DNA of 40,736 nt from assembly GCF_002265625.1 (NCBI RefSeq), contig NZ_NOVE01000030.1:1-40736 (forward strand). The letters run 5' to 3'. Shown piece after piece: positions 17,020 to 25,391 of this stretch. Position 1 is the first letter of the stretch, and each line of letters starts with the position of its first letter. Under the pieces are notes generated by a model. The model was not told where the DNA came from, ran no database searches, and saw only the letters and a list, made by a program, of their open reading frames with translations. This DNA comes from Prevotella sp. 885. Its GTDB lineage: Bacteria; Bacteroidota; Bacteroidia; Bacteroidales; Bacteroidaceae. A program made the translations under genes and the position numbers.

Positions 17020-17937
17020 TTATTGCTGATTTATGATTTGTTGGTATTCTCCACTCTCATACCACTCGTACAGTTTTGCGGCACGATCTACTAACCATGG
17101 AAATTCTGCAGAGCGAACGGTCAATGCCTTTATGACTGAATTAACAGTACCGGTGAACTTCTCTTCGAATTCCTTAGCTTGCTTGATGAAGCCTTGTATG
17201 TCTATATGATCATAACATTTCTTGGGAAGTCCGGCTTTTTTTATCATAGTACTGATGGCAACATTTATGTCTTGGCAACACAACAAGCCGATACGGTCAG
17301 CTGTATAGTCAGACTTTCGATACCATTCGAATAATGGCAATTTTACGATGGATGCCCAGGACTTGAAGACGGGATCATTCATAAAAGGCAGGTAGAACGA
17401 CATAATGAGCATTTGGTATGGTTTATGACCAGCTTCAAAATGCCCAAGTTCATGACCGAGTATGAATGCCATCTCTCCTTCTGTGAATAGGTCGGCACAG
17501 CCTGACATCATGACGATGCGGCGGTGTTTATCACCATTGGAATAATGAAATGGACCATAATACCAATCAGTGGAGTAGGCTGGTGGTTCCTTGATATTAA
17601 GAATTGAGCAAGCTTCAACAAGCTGTCTATGTAGGGCAGGCAAACTGTCTGCGGTTATATTAATGCCTTCTCCTTGGTTTTCCACCTCATTGTAAGCTTC
17701 CTGATACTTACTCGTCGTGGCGTTCAGAAAGTCCTTGAATGTGTAATATTTCAAATCAGATTTGAATATTTCATACCATGTCTTCAAGTTGTGGTCGATG
17801 GGGTGTTTGGCTATTTCACGAACAAAATCCCACTTTGACATATAAGGAACTTGTAGACCATTCAGCCAGTCCACAGTCTTCTTGTCATCAGGATGCATTA
17901 CACGGGAATAGTCTATATTTGTAAGTTTCTTTCTCAT
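17020..17937 (-). CDS. M48-type metalloprotease, third paralogue
   Basis: A 305-residue protein whose middle carries the M48 zinc motif HELGH (162-166, in FILGHELGHFEAGH). The position of the usual glutamate third ligand reads RKSDYTADRIG, so E is replaced by D210. That is unusual and may weaken zinc binding or alter activity. There is no signal peptide. A hydrophobic stretch at about 175-190 is too short to call a TM segment firmly. It is clearly related to the two upstream genes (shared AxSILN/AxCILD-type segments, HExGH and ADR-G-LCC). It lies 4 nt after the previous paralogue's stop and 6 nt before the Cys-rich peptide gene, so it could process that peptide's leader; this is inference. 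Confidence 0.85.
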   Translation of the reverse strand: MRKKLTNIDYSRVMHPDDKKTVDWLNGLQVPYMSKWDFVREIAKHPIDHNLKTWYEIFKSDLKYYTFKDFLNATTSKYQEAYNEVENQGEGINITADSLPALHRQLVEACSILNIKEPPAYSTDWYYGPFHYSNGDKHRRIVMMSGCADLFTEGEMAFILGHELGHFEAGHKPYQMLIMSFYLPFMNDPVFKSWASIVKLPLFEWYRKSDYTADRIGLLCCQDINVAISTMIKKAGLPKKCYDHIDIQGFIKQAKEFEEKFTGTVNSVIKALTVRSAEFPWLVDRAAKLYEWYESGEYQQIINQQ

Positions 17938-17941
17938 GCTC

Positions 17942-18769
17942 TTATCTGATTTGTCGTTGTGTCACAAATCTGTTGTATTCACCGCTATCCATCCATTTCA
18001 ACAATTCAGCAGAACGCATGACAGTCCAAGGATGTGTCTCATCAGCAATAGAAAGGAACTTTACTACTTTGTTCATTCCATCATAGTCAAGCATCTTGAA
18101 ATCGCGTGCCTGCTGTATGAAGGTTTCCGGTTTTATATTGTTAAACTCCTTAATAGGAAGGCCAGCCATCTTGATAAATGCCCGAATCATTGCGTCAGTG
18201 TTCTGACAACATAACAAACCTGCGCGATCTGCTGTAAATTCTGACATACGATTCCAATAATAAAGTGCGAACTGCAAGCCACTTGCAACAATACTGCCAC
18301 CAGGAATAGCATCAATACCCCAGTTTATCACCTGTCCCATAAGGTGGTAAAGCATGTGTTGAGACTTGATATGACCCACTTCATGTCCGATTATGAATAA
18401 TATTTCGTCATCATCACAAAGGTCTATAAGACCTGAGTTGAGAATGATGATGGGATGCTCAGCTCCAATTGTACAGGCATTAATGTCATAACTCCATGTT
18501 ATATACAATTCGGGGACTTCTTTTAGGTCAAGAATGCAACATGCCTCTACAAGGTGTTCATATATTTGTGGATAGTTGTCTTTTGTAACTTTCAAGTTGC
18601 TACCAGTATATTGGATGTTATATACACGCTCAATGAAATTGGATGTTACCCATTTGCAAGCCGTAGTAAGAAATGGAATACTTTCCAGTTTCTTCAATGC
18701 AGCCTTATCCAAAGGATGTTCGTATTGTTGATGTTCAAGTCCGGTAAGAATTCGTTTGTTGTTTATCAT
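17942..18769 (-). CDS. M48-type metalloprotease, second paralogue
   Basis: A 275-residue protein with zinc motif HEVGH (129-133) and third-ligand motif MSEFTADRAG (E177), so all expected ligands are present. A hydrophobic segment at about 152-172 (GGSIVASGLQFALYYW) might associate with the membrane. The domain resembles the catalytic part of HtpX/Ste24-type M48 peptidases without their full TM set. It starts 2 nt after the stop of the first paralogue and ends 4 nt before the third. Three in-line copies indicate local duplication followed by divergence. Possible roles are release of the anti-sigma-like protein, processing of the peptide precursor, or membrane-protein quality control. Confidence 0.87.
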   Translation of the reverse strand: MINNKRILTGLEHQQYEHPLDKAALKKLESIPFLTTACKWVTSNFIERVYNIQYTGSNLKVTKDNYPQIYEHLVEACCILDLKEVPELYITWSYDINACTIGAEHPIIILNSGLIDLCDDDEILFIIGHEVGHIKSQHMLYHLMGQVINWGIDAIPGGSIVASGLQFALYYWNRMSEFTADRAGLLCCQNTDAMIRAFIKMAGLPIKEFNNIKPETFIQQARDFKMLDYDGMNKVVKFLSIADETHPWTVMRSAELLKWMDSGEYNRFVTQRQIR

Positions 18770-18771
18770 AA

Positions 18772-19572
18772 TTATCTGTTGACTTTTATCGTTTTATGGA
18801 TTTTTTTTAATTCCGTGAAACGTGTCTGGAGGTGTGGATGAGCATCTTCCAACTCTTTATATTCGTTGTAGGCAGAGCACACTGATTCCATACCAAGTTT
18901 TAAAAACAGATTGGTAACTGCATCAATATCTCCACAACAAATATATCCTGCTCTGTCAGCATTAAACTCAGATTGACGACACCATCTCTTCATAGGAACT
19001 TCTATTGTATCAGAAATCATAGGTCCAAATATTTCTGACGAGGTATTGAAGGTGTCAAGCAAGCCATTTACAGTATGACAAACTAAATTACCCTGCTGAT
19101 GATGCCCTAACTCATGTCCAAGGATAAATCTTAACTCTTTTTCATTGAGACGGATTGTTGCCATCCTGCTAAGAAGAATTAATTTATGCCCTTTTACCTC
19201 TAAGCTAAGTGCATTGATTCCAAAAATCTGATATGTAATATACAGTTTGGGCATTTTAACGAAACCAAGTCTTTTGCAACATTCCTTATATATTCTATAT
19301 AATTGAGGATATGAAGAAGCTTTAAGTTCAGAAGAGTGGCGGAGTAATACATCAAGCTGTTTAGCACAGTAGAAATCGGCTATCTTTTTAAGTCCAGCCT
19401 TAACAACAGAATTATTCAGGAAATCTCCAATATAGTTGTCTTCCCATGTTGAATACCAAGCTTCAGTATCCTTAGGCTCATCCGTTGGAGTGCAGAATAT
19501 TGGTGTCGTTGAATTGAGGAATGAATCAACCAACGTCTTTACATTCTTACATGTCTGCTTTATTGAGTTCAT
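18772..19572 (-). CDS. M48-type metalloprotease, first paralogue
   Basis: A 266-residue protein with zinc motif HELGH (153-157, in FILGHELGHHQQGN) and third ligand in RQSEFNADRAGY (E202). No signal peptide is visible and no convincing TM helix is present. The order HExxH, a helical insert, then SEF-ADRAG is the M48 catalytic layout, as in HtpX. It follows the anti-sigma-like gene by 43 nt, the largest spacing in this part of the train. The proximity to the sigma/anti-sigma pair makes regulated proteolysis of the anti-sigma protein a reasonable hypothesis. The family assignment rests on the motifs and is secure; the substrate is not known. Confidence 0.87.
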   Translation of the reverse strand: MNSIKQTCKNVKTLVDSFLNSTTPIFCTPTDEPKDTEAWYSTWEDNYIGDFLNNSVVKAGLKKIADFYCAKQLDVLLRHSSELKASSYPQLYRIYKECCKRLGFVKMPKLYITYQIFGINALSLEVKGHKLILLSRMATIRLNEKELRFILGHELGHHQQGNLVCHTVNGLLDTFNTSSEIFGPMISDTIEVPMKRWCRQSEFNADRAGYICCGDIDAVTNLFLKLGMESVCSAYNEYKELEDAHPHLQTRFTELKKIHKTIKVNR

Positions 19573-19615
19573 ACTTTAATGGAGAGTGGTTGTCTAAAAA
19601 AACTATCTTTTTTGA

Positions 19616-19969
19616 TTATATACCCAACTCGTTTATTAGATCATCTAGTCTTTTACCGAAACCGTCTTTAATCTTACTGTCATCTTTTGTCATGTTCTTT
19701 ATTGTTGAACTATGTCTTGGAGCAAAGGCGGCTGCACCATAACACAAATCAAAAAAAGACGATTCCTTGGAATTACCAAAATTTGACTGCGAAGAATTGT
19801 CAATGTCTTTATCTAACATCAATTCATAATCATCGTCCATCATCATCATCACGGATTCAAGTTCATAAGAATTCTCCGCAAGATACTGACGCACATGATT
19901 TCGTTCTTCCTTAGTTACCGCACCTACAGCATATGCTGCAAGTAGTTCATTTGAAATTATCATGCTCAT
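19616..19969 (-). CDS. anti-sigma-factor-like soluble protein
   Basis: A 117-residue protein. Residues 5-40 (ISNELLAAYAVGAVTKEERN, then HVRQYLAENSYELESV) match the N-terminal helix pair of anti-sigma factors: a D/N-E-LLAAYALG-like helix, then an E-x-R-xx-V-xx-(H/Y)-L segment. The zinc-ligand H-xxx-C-xx-C set is absent, so it would be a non-zinc variant. The middle is an acidic, Met-rich segment (SVMMMMDDDYELML). The C-terminal half is low-complexity, with no TM helix, so the protein is cytoplasmic. It starts 4 nt after the stop of the sigma-factor gene, the classical layout of a sigma with its own inhibitor. The alternative is an unrelated small helical protein. Confidence 0.65.
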   Translation of the reverse strand: MSMIISNELLAAYAVGAVTKEERNHVRQYLAENSYELESVMMMMDDDYELMLDKDIDNSSQSNFGNSKESSFFDLCYGAAAFAPRHSSTIKNMTKDDSKIKDGFGKRLDDLINELGI

Positions 19970-19973
19970 ACTT

Positions 19974-20642
19974 TTAATCTAATGTGACGATGAGTCTCTT
20001 CAACTCTTCTTTTGCTCTCTGCATACGAACATCCACATATCCAGCAGATGGTATTACACGCTTACCTTTGTCAATACGAACAATCCCTTTCTTGTTCCAC
20101 ATTTTCTTCATCAGTTCAGCAATTTCCCTACTATTATATCCTTGAAGACGTTTGAGTACGACAAACTTCTGGTCTAGGTCTGTAAGTTTTCCTATCGCTT
20201 CCATCAGAATAATTCTTCTTTGAATTATGTCATATTCTTCTATATCATCATCAGATAACTGAACTGGAGCCTTTCCTTCATCATCTACATCTATAGAGAT
20301 GATGATATTCTCTTTTCCTATCAGTGCAGACTTGATTTCTACGAATCTGTTCCTTGCTGTTTTACCAAGCCAAGGTCCTAATTTGCATCTCCATTGAAAT
20401 GTTCTCAGCTTATTCCAATCCTGATTTTTTCCTTTCAGGTATTCGAATAAGTCACCAAGACAATGCTCGTACCATGAAGTATCTTTTTGAAATGTATCTC
20501 GATAGAGCTTAGACAAAAGAGGATTATATCTGTTATAAATAAGATATGCAGCAGCCTCTTCGTTATAGGGCTTGGTAATTATTTTGTTTACAAGATCTCT
20601 GTCATCATATTCTTTATAATTATCGTGGAATTTGAGTTCCAT
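19974..20642 (-). CDS. sigma-70-family (ECF-like) sigma factor
   Basis: A 222-residue protein. Region 2-like sequence spans about residues 25-100: AAAYLIYNRYNPLLSKLYRD, then WRCKLGPWLGKTARNRFVEIK. An acidic linker follows. Region 4 is about 140-215: IGKLTDLDQKFVVLKRLQGYNSREIAELM, a helix-turn-helix, then DVRMQRAKEELKRLI. It lacks region 1 and most of region 3, as in ECF-type factors. It begins 18 nt after the antiterminator gene stop and is followed 4 nt later by the anti-sigma-like gene. It likely drives its own train or a distant regulon. No promoter differing from the housekeeping consensus could be recognised inside the train. Confidence 0.85.
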   Translation of the reverse strand: MELKFHDNYKEYDDRDLVNKIITKPYNEEAAAYLIYNRYNPLLSKLYRDTFQKDTSWYEHCLGDLFEYLKGKNQDWNKLRTFQWRCKLGPWLGKTARNRFVEIKSALIGKENIIISIDVDDEGKAPVQLSDDDIEEYDIIQRRIILMEAIGKLTDLDQKFVVLKRLQGYNSREIAELMKKMWNKKGIVRIDKGKRVIPSAGYVDVRMQRAKEELKRLIVTLD

Positions 20643-20660
20643 ATCTTTTGACAGTTTTGT

Positions 20661-21392
20661 TTATTTTACATCATATTTGAGAATTACCATAAAGTCATTG
20701 GGGATATAGGCCGTGACGAATGTTCCCAATCCTTCAATATCTATTGCCACTCGTTGCTGTCCTCCAGCTCTTGCCACTCTGCCTATTACACCGGTAAAAT
20801 CCCCTTTGATGATTTGAACAAGATCGCCACTCTTATAGTGAACTCGTTCAGATGGCATCATTCCACTATGCTCATTCTTCACACTTGTAGCGTTTATGAA
20901 GTTTAGCATTTCGTTGTCGGGGATGGTTACGGGAGGATTCTTGCCGGTTGACCTTTCCACGGGCTTTGTCTTGTCCGTGTAGTATTTTAGCCATTTGGCG
21001 GTGGAGGCTGGCTCTTTCACGAAATCGTGAGTTTTCTGGCGGGTCATCCTTGCAAAAATAATATTGGGAAGCAAAGGCTCGTGAATGAGCTTTCGCTTCC
21101 CGTCTATCTCTTTGATGACATAATGCATCGGCAAATAAGTCTCGACGTTCTTGGCTCGGAGAGCATCAAGAGCCTGACTGGTTCTTCCATAGGTGGCACG
21201 CAACACGAACCATTGCTCCTTTCCCTCCTGAGCATAATCCGAGGACACCCCAGTTTGGGAGTTCTCTGCTGCGTCGCTTCGAACTTCGGGGGAGGTGCAG
21301 GAGGTTAGTCGTGCACTGGAGGGAATTTTGCCGCCTCGTCGGGAGTCTGCATTAGGCAATGCTGACGTGTTGTTCCTTGATTCTTTGTTCAT
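20661..21392 (-). CDS. NusG/UpxY-like transcription antiterminator
   Basis: A 243-residue protein. Residues 1-58 are a Ser/Ala/Arg-rich, probably disordered extension. The NGN domain starts at about 60 (QWFVLRATYGRTSQALDALR, then VETYLP, and LLPNIIFAR). A KOW motif lies near residue 190-235 (SGDLVQIIKGDFTGVIGRVA, then FVTAYIPNDFMVIL). In Bacteroidetes such NusG paralogues (UpxY) act on the leader of their own operon, letting RNA polymerase read through long capsule operons. Here no glycosyltransferase genes follow; the gene instead heads a 21-kb stress-type train, so antitermination of that train is inferred. It is visibly more GC-rich than the genes behind it. The promoter is at 21565-21596. 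Confidence 0.88.
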   Translation of the reverse strand: MNKESRNNTSALPNADSRRGGKIPSSARLTSCTSPEVRSDAAENSQTGVSSDYAQEGKEQWFVLRATYGRTSQALDALRAKNVETYLPMHYVIKEIDGKRKLIHEPLLPNIIFARMTRQKTHDFVKEPASTAKWLKYYTDKTKPVERSTGKNPPVTIPDNEMLNFINATSVKNEHSGMMPSERVHYKSGDLVQIIKGDFTGVIGRVARAGGQQRVAIDIEGLGTFVTAYIPNDFMVILKYDVK

Positions 21393-21564
21393 AATACAAA
21401 GACCAGTTTCTTTACAAACACTTTAAATTTTATGCTGTCGGAATGTTAGCTCCCCTATTTGTGTGATTTGATTTTTAAGTTGTTATTGGTGGTTTTAGGT
21501 TCGCTAAGCTATGTTTTTCACTCGTCAAGCGGTCTATTAGGTTTGTTTACAAGAAAATCTAAGG

Positions 21565-21596
21565 CAAATGTACGAATAATATTTTATAACTACAAA
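21565..21596 (-). promoter_or_regulatory. promoter of the antiterminator-headed train
   Basis: On the minus strand TTTG (21596-21593) is followed after 20 nt by TACATTTG (21572-21565). This matches the Bacteroidetes housekeeping consensus TTTG-N19-21-TAnnTTTG. Transcription would start near 21557, leaving a leader of about 165 nt before the ATG at 21392. A long leader is expected where a NusG/UpxY-like protein loads onto nascent RNA. The site is back to back with the promoter of the secreted SH3b gene. Confidence 0.7.
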
Positions 21597-21653
21597 AAAT
21601 TTTAATAAAAATCAGACAAACTTTTTACATGCAAATATTATTAATCTGATTCC

Positions 21654-21685
21654 TTTGCCGTTTTGTAAAAAATTACCTACATTTG
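21654..21685 (+). promoter_or_regulatory. promoter of the secreted SH3b gene
   Basis: TTTG (21654-21657), a 20-nt spacer and TACATTTG (21678-21685) match the Bacteroidetes consensus. The predicted start site near 21693 rules out an upstream ATG at 21655 and supports the ATG at 21751, which begins a signal peptide. Confidence 0.72.
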
Positions 21686-21750
21686 CAACGCAGCTGCTAC
21701 AAACGGCTTTTACTATAAAAATTCTAATAATTAAAAATTCTGTGTTATTT

Positions 21751-22779
21751 ATGAATCATTCAAGACTTTATTCTTTTGCGCTTACGGTGGCTCTTATGGC
21801 TTCAGCCACAACGGTAAGGGCTTATTCATTTCTGGTTAAGCAACCCAGTGTGAAGCGTTTCGTGAAGATCACTTCTGACAATGTAAATCTCCGCCGACTG
21901 CCTAATACCAACAGCGGCAAGCTGATGAGCTGGAATTCGGATGGCGGATCGTTCGAGACATATACCAAGATTTTCTTCTCCGACACGGAGGGTTCGAAGT
22001 ATCGCGCAAATGACATGACGGGGGCCTACGTGGACACGTATCATCCTTACAACGGCAATATATATATGGTGAACAGCAAGCAGCAGGAAGCGCAGAACGG
22101 CTGGTACCAGATATTTGTGACGGCTGAGAGTTATGCTGAGAGCGCAGAGGAGCCCAACTCCAAAATGGCGTGGGTGAAGGGAGACTTCTGCAAGGTTGTT
22201 GACTTAAACGAGGACAACAACAGCGTCACGGGAATGATGATTCCTGCGGCTGTGTATTATGATATGGAGACGGGGGACAACGTCACTGCCAAGGGCGTCA
22301 GCCTTCCTGAGACCCAGACAAGAAAGCAGGGAGAATACGCCAATGTACGTTTCTGCACATACATGTTGCCAGACGGTGAGAACATGCAGGTGAGCCTGTT
22401 CCAGAAAGTCAATGCTTTCGTGTATGTTTCGCGCTGCAACATCGAGCTGAATTACGGTGTGCGCCAGAATGCGGCATGCTCACTGAAAGTGGTGCAGGAG
22501 GAGAGCGACATGGAGGATGCCGGTGACATGATGGTGCTTAGGGCTTCGCTGAAGGCTCCGAAGGGAAAGGCAGCCGTTGACGCTCTGAACAATTATCTCC
22601 TTTCTTGCGGCGATGCCGAGTTCGGAAAGCTCGTGGATGTACTATGTCCCGACCACAAACTTCCAACTAATGACGTATATTTCTGCGGCACAGACGGCAA
22701 GGTGTATACATTCAGCTACGATTCGTCTACGGTGAAGGATTATGGTGGATTAGACTATAACGTCAACGTATCAAAGTAA
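21751..22779 (+). CDS. secreted SH3b-domain protein of unknown function
   Basis: A 342-residue protein. The frame is open to 21655, but the ATG at 21751 starts a signal peptide (MNHSRLYSFALTVALMASAT, cleavage likely near VRA-YS) and lies downstream of the promoter. Residues about 30-150 look like a bacterial SH3 domain (VKITSDNVNLRRLPNTNSGK; later WYQIFV and AWVKGDFC). The second half has no recognised fold. The mature protein has several cysteines. SH3b domains often bind peptidoglycan or target envelope enzymes, but no catalytic domain is seen. It is monocistronic, convergent with hppA, and shares a bidirectional terminator with it. Its GC-rich codon use resembles hppA and not the AT-rich train upstream. 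Confidence 0.72.
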   Translation: MNHSRLYSFALTVALMASATTVRAYSFLVKQPSVKRFVKITSDNVNLRRLPNTNSGKLMSWNSDGGSFETYTKIFFSDTEGSKYRANDMTGAYVDTYHPYNGNIYMVNSKQQEAQNGWYQIFVTAESYAESAEEPNSKMAWVKGDFCKVVDLNEDNNSVTGMMIPAAVYYDMETGDNVTAKGVSLPETQTRKQGEYANVRFCTYMLPDGENMQVSLFQKVNAFVYVSRCNIELNYGVRQNAACSLKVVQEESDMEDAGDMMVLRASLKAPKGKAAVDALNNYLLSCGDAEFGKLVDVLCPDHKLPTNDVYFCGTDGKVYTFSYDSSTVKDYGGLDYNVNVSK

Positions 22780-22803
22780 AAATATTCTTTTTACGGGAAT
22801 ATG

Positions 22804-22859
22804 AAAAAAGAGAAACCCCTCGACAATCATCTGTATTGCCGAGGGGTTTCTCTTTTTTT
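22804..22859. terminator. bidirectional terminator between SH3b gene and hppA
   Basis: A perfect 19-bp stem, AAAAAAGAGAAACCCCTCG (22804-22822) with its complement at 22840-22858, extended by an inner CAA/TTG pairing around a short loop. A-tract and T-tract on both sides allow factor-independent termination in both directions. It serves the plus-strand SH3b gene (stop 22779) and the minus-strand hppA (stop 22879). Confidence 0.93.
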
Positions 22860-22878
22860 CGTTTTTATATTCCAACCA

Positions 22879-25083
22879 TTACAGTATGGCGATGGTCAGG
22901 CCTGCCATTACTATGCTTACCATCGACATCAGCTTGATGAGGATGTTGAGGGAGGGGCCGGAGGTGTCCTTGAAGGGATCGCCTACGGTGTCGCCTACGA
23001 TGGTGGCTTTGTGGTTGTCGCTGCCCTTGCCTTCGAAGTGGCCTTCTTCTATCATCTTCTTGGCATTGTCCCATGCTCCGCCGGAGTTGGACATGAAGAC
23101 GGCGAGGGTGAAGCCGGCGGCTAAGCCGCCAGTGAGCAGACCGAGGACGCCGGCTACGCCGAGCACCAAACCCACTACGATGGGGATGACGATGGCGAGG
23201 AGCGAGGGGACGATCATCTCGCGCTGGGCGCTGCGGGTGCTTATCTCCACACAACGACCATAGTCGGGCGTTGCCTTGCCTTCAAGGATGCCCTTTATCT
23301 CGCGGAACTGACGGCGCACTTCCTGCACCATCGATTCGGCTGCACGTCCTACGGCGCCCATTGTCAAGCCGCAGAAGAGGAAGGCTGCCATCGCTCCGAG
23401 AAATGCTCCAACGAGCACCTTGGGATTGATGAGGTTCACCTGGAAGAAGTTGATGAAGTCAATGGTGGTGGCATTGGTCGGGTCGAAGAGGTTGCCGGCA
23501 GCGTCAACATATTGCTTGCCGTTCTCCATAGCCCGAATCATGGCTATCTTTATCTCCTCTATGTAGGAAGCGAGGAGGGCGAGAGCCGTGAGGGCTGCCG
23601 AACCGATGGCGAAGCCCTTGCCCGTGGCTGCTGTGGTGTTGCCGAGAGCGTCGAGGGCGTCTGTGCGCTCACGCACTTCCTCGCCCAGTCCGCTCATCTC
23701 CGCATTGCCTCCTGCGTTGTCGGCGATGGGTCCGTAAGCGTCGGTGGCAAGTGTGATGCCGAGTGTGGAGAGCATGCCGACGGCTGCGATGCCGATGCCG
23801 TAAAGTCCGGTGCTGATCGACTTTGCCGAGAGCGACATGTCGAATCCGTTGGCGCAGAGATAACTGAGCATGATAGCTACGGAAATGGTCACCACCGGTA
23901 TCATCGTGGAAATCATGCCCGTACCGATGCCCTTGATGATGACCGTGGCAGGTCCTGTCTGCGAAGCCTCGGCAATTTTCTGCGTAGGCTTATAGCTGTG
24001 TGAGGTGTAGTATTCGGTGGCTTGACCGATTACTACGCCCGCAACGAGTCCGCTGATTACGGAGAACGAGAGTCCTAACCAGTTTTCGATGCCGAGCAGA
24101 TATAATATAATAAATGTGGCTACGGCTATAAGACCTGCGCTGACGTTGGTGCCGAGACCGAGCGAGCTGAGGAGTTCCTTCATCGTGGCTCCTTCCTTGG
24201 TGCGCACGAGGAAGATGCCGATGAGCGAAAGGAAGATGCCGATGGCGGCTATCACCATCGGAGCGATGACGGCTCGTAGCTGCATGTCGCCGTTCATGGC
24301 AAAGGCTGTGGCACCGAGAGCAGCCGTTGAGAGGATTGATCCGCAATAGCTCTCATAGAGGTCGGCTCCCATACCAGCCACGTCGCCCACGTTGTCGCCC
24401 ACGTTGTCTGCGATGGTGGCAGGATTTCGCGGGTCGTCCTCGGGGATGTTGGCCTCCACCTTGCCCACGAGGTCGGCTCCCACGTCGGCAGCCTTCGTAT
24501 AGATGCCTCCTCCGACGCGGGCGAAGAGGGCCTGCGTGGAGGCTCCCATGCCGAATGTCAGCATGGTGGTGGTGATGGTGACGAGGGCTGTGCTCTCGCC
24601 TTCATAGACGGCGTTAAGAACAACAAACCAGATGGCGATGTCGAGCAGTCCGAGACCCACAACGACGAGTCCCATTACGGCGCCGCTTCGGAAAGCAATC
24701 TTCAGACCTTTGTCCAGACTCGTGCGTGCGCCGTTGGCGGTGCGTGCCGAGGCGTATGTGGCGGTCTTCATGCCGAAGAAGCCAGCCAGTCCGGAGAAGA
24801 GACCTCCTGTAAGGAATGCGAAAGGCACCCACGGATTCTGCGCTTTCAGTACGTAAGCCATGAAAGCGAAGATAAGGGCGAGCACCACGAAAACGATGGC
24901 CACTACCTTGTATTGCTGCTTCAGATAAGCCATAGCGCCTTTCCTGACATGCTCCGCAATCTCTTTCATTCTGTCCGTACCTTCGTCTTCCTTCATCATA
25001 GCGCGGAAAAAGAACCATGCCATTCCCAATGCCACAACGCTGGCTATCGGGATCAGCCAAAATACTAATGGGATGTTGTTCAT
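22879..25083 (-). CDS. hppA: membrane-bound pyrophosphatase (Na+/H+ pump)
   Basis: A 734-residue integral membrane protein with about 16 hydrophobic segments. Hallmark motifs are present: DVGADLVGKVEANIPEDD (substrate-binding loop), DNVGDNVGDVAGMGADLYES, TDAYGPIADNAGGNAEM, and near the end GDTVGDPFKDTSGPSLN. These hydrolyse pyrophosphate and couple it to cation export across the inner membrane. GNTTAATGKG carries Ala at the position where K+-independent enzymes have Lys, which predicts a K+-dependent pump. Bacteroides members of this group pump Na+ with or without H+. The gene is monocistronic with a strong shared terminator. Upstream lies the 1.5-kb palindrome-rich region. Length and motifs are normal. 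Confidence 0.97.
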   Translation of the reverse strand: MNNIPLVFWLIPIASVVALGMAWFFFRAMMKEDEGTDRMKEIAEHVRKGAMAYLKQQYKVVAIVFVVLALIFAFMAYVLKAQNPWVPFAFLTGGLFSGLAGFFGMKTATYASARTANGARTSLDKGLKIAFRSGAVMGLVVVGLGLLDIAIWFVVLNAVYEGESTALVTITTTMLTFGMGASTQALFARVGGGIYTKAADVGADLVGKVEANIPEDDPRNPATIADNVGDNVGDVAGMGADLYESYCGSILSTAALGATAFAMNGDMQLRAVIAPMVIAAIGIFLSLIGIFLVRTKEGATMKELLSSLGLGTNVSAGLIAVATFIILYLLGIENWLGLSFSVISGLVAGVVIGQATEYYTSHSYKPTQKIAEASQTGPATVIIKGIGTGMISTMIPVVTISVAIMLSYLCANGFDMSLSAKSISTGLYGIGIAAVGMLSTLGITLATDAYGPIADNAGGNAEMSGLGEEVRERTDALDALGNTTAATGKGFAIGSAALTALALLASYIEEIKIAMIRAMENGKQYVDAAGNLFDPTNATTIDFINFFQVNLINPKVLVGAFLGAMAAFLFCGLTMGAVGRAAESMVQEVRRQFREIKGILEGKATPDYGRCVEISTRSAQREMIVPSLLAIVIPIVVGLVLGVAGVLGLLTGGLAAGFTLAVFMSNSGGAWDNAKKMIEEGHFEGKGSDNHKATIVGDTVGDPFKDTSGPSLNILIKLMSMVSIVMAGLTIAIL

Positions 25084-25179
25084 AACGATAGATTTTATAG
25101 GGTTTATAATTTATTCCGTCGTCGCCTTCGCCACAAAGTAACGATTCGTAACTAATCGATGCCTTACGTAACGAAAATG

Positions 25180-25207
25180 CAAATATATGAAATAAATCAA
25201 TAACAAA
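25180..25207 (-). promoter_or_regulatory. possible hppA promoter
   Basis: On the minus strand TATATTTG (25187-25180) fits the TAnnTTTG -7 box, about 95 nt before the hppA start. A TTTG at 25207-25204 gives a spacer of only 16 nt, shorter than the usual 19-21, so the call is tentative. No better pair is visible between 25084 and 25260. Confidence 0.35.
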
Positions 25208-25391
25208 CATAAAAGAAGAGGATTTTTACTTAAATAAAATTTCTTAAAAAGGAAAAACATGTCTTAGCGGACGGCGGACGCCATGCAAATATCGTACAAA
25301 GAGTAAAAAGCTGTTACAAAATAAAAATTGATTCTAGAGTTCCGGTTTGCTGTTTTTACGGTGTTTTGCTAACCAAACAGCACCCAAGCTT

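Noticed and set aside
20661..21392. Capsule-locus interpretation because of the UpxY-like gene
   Set aside because: No glycosyltransferase, flippase or polymerase gene follows; the downstream genes are signalling, proteolysis and membrane proteins.
22886..24346. Several long open frames on both strands opposite or shifted within hppA
   Set aside because: They result from the GC-rich codon pattern of hppA, whose own motifs are complete; none has a recognisable start region or domain.
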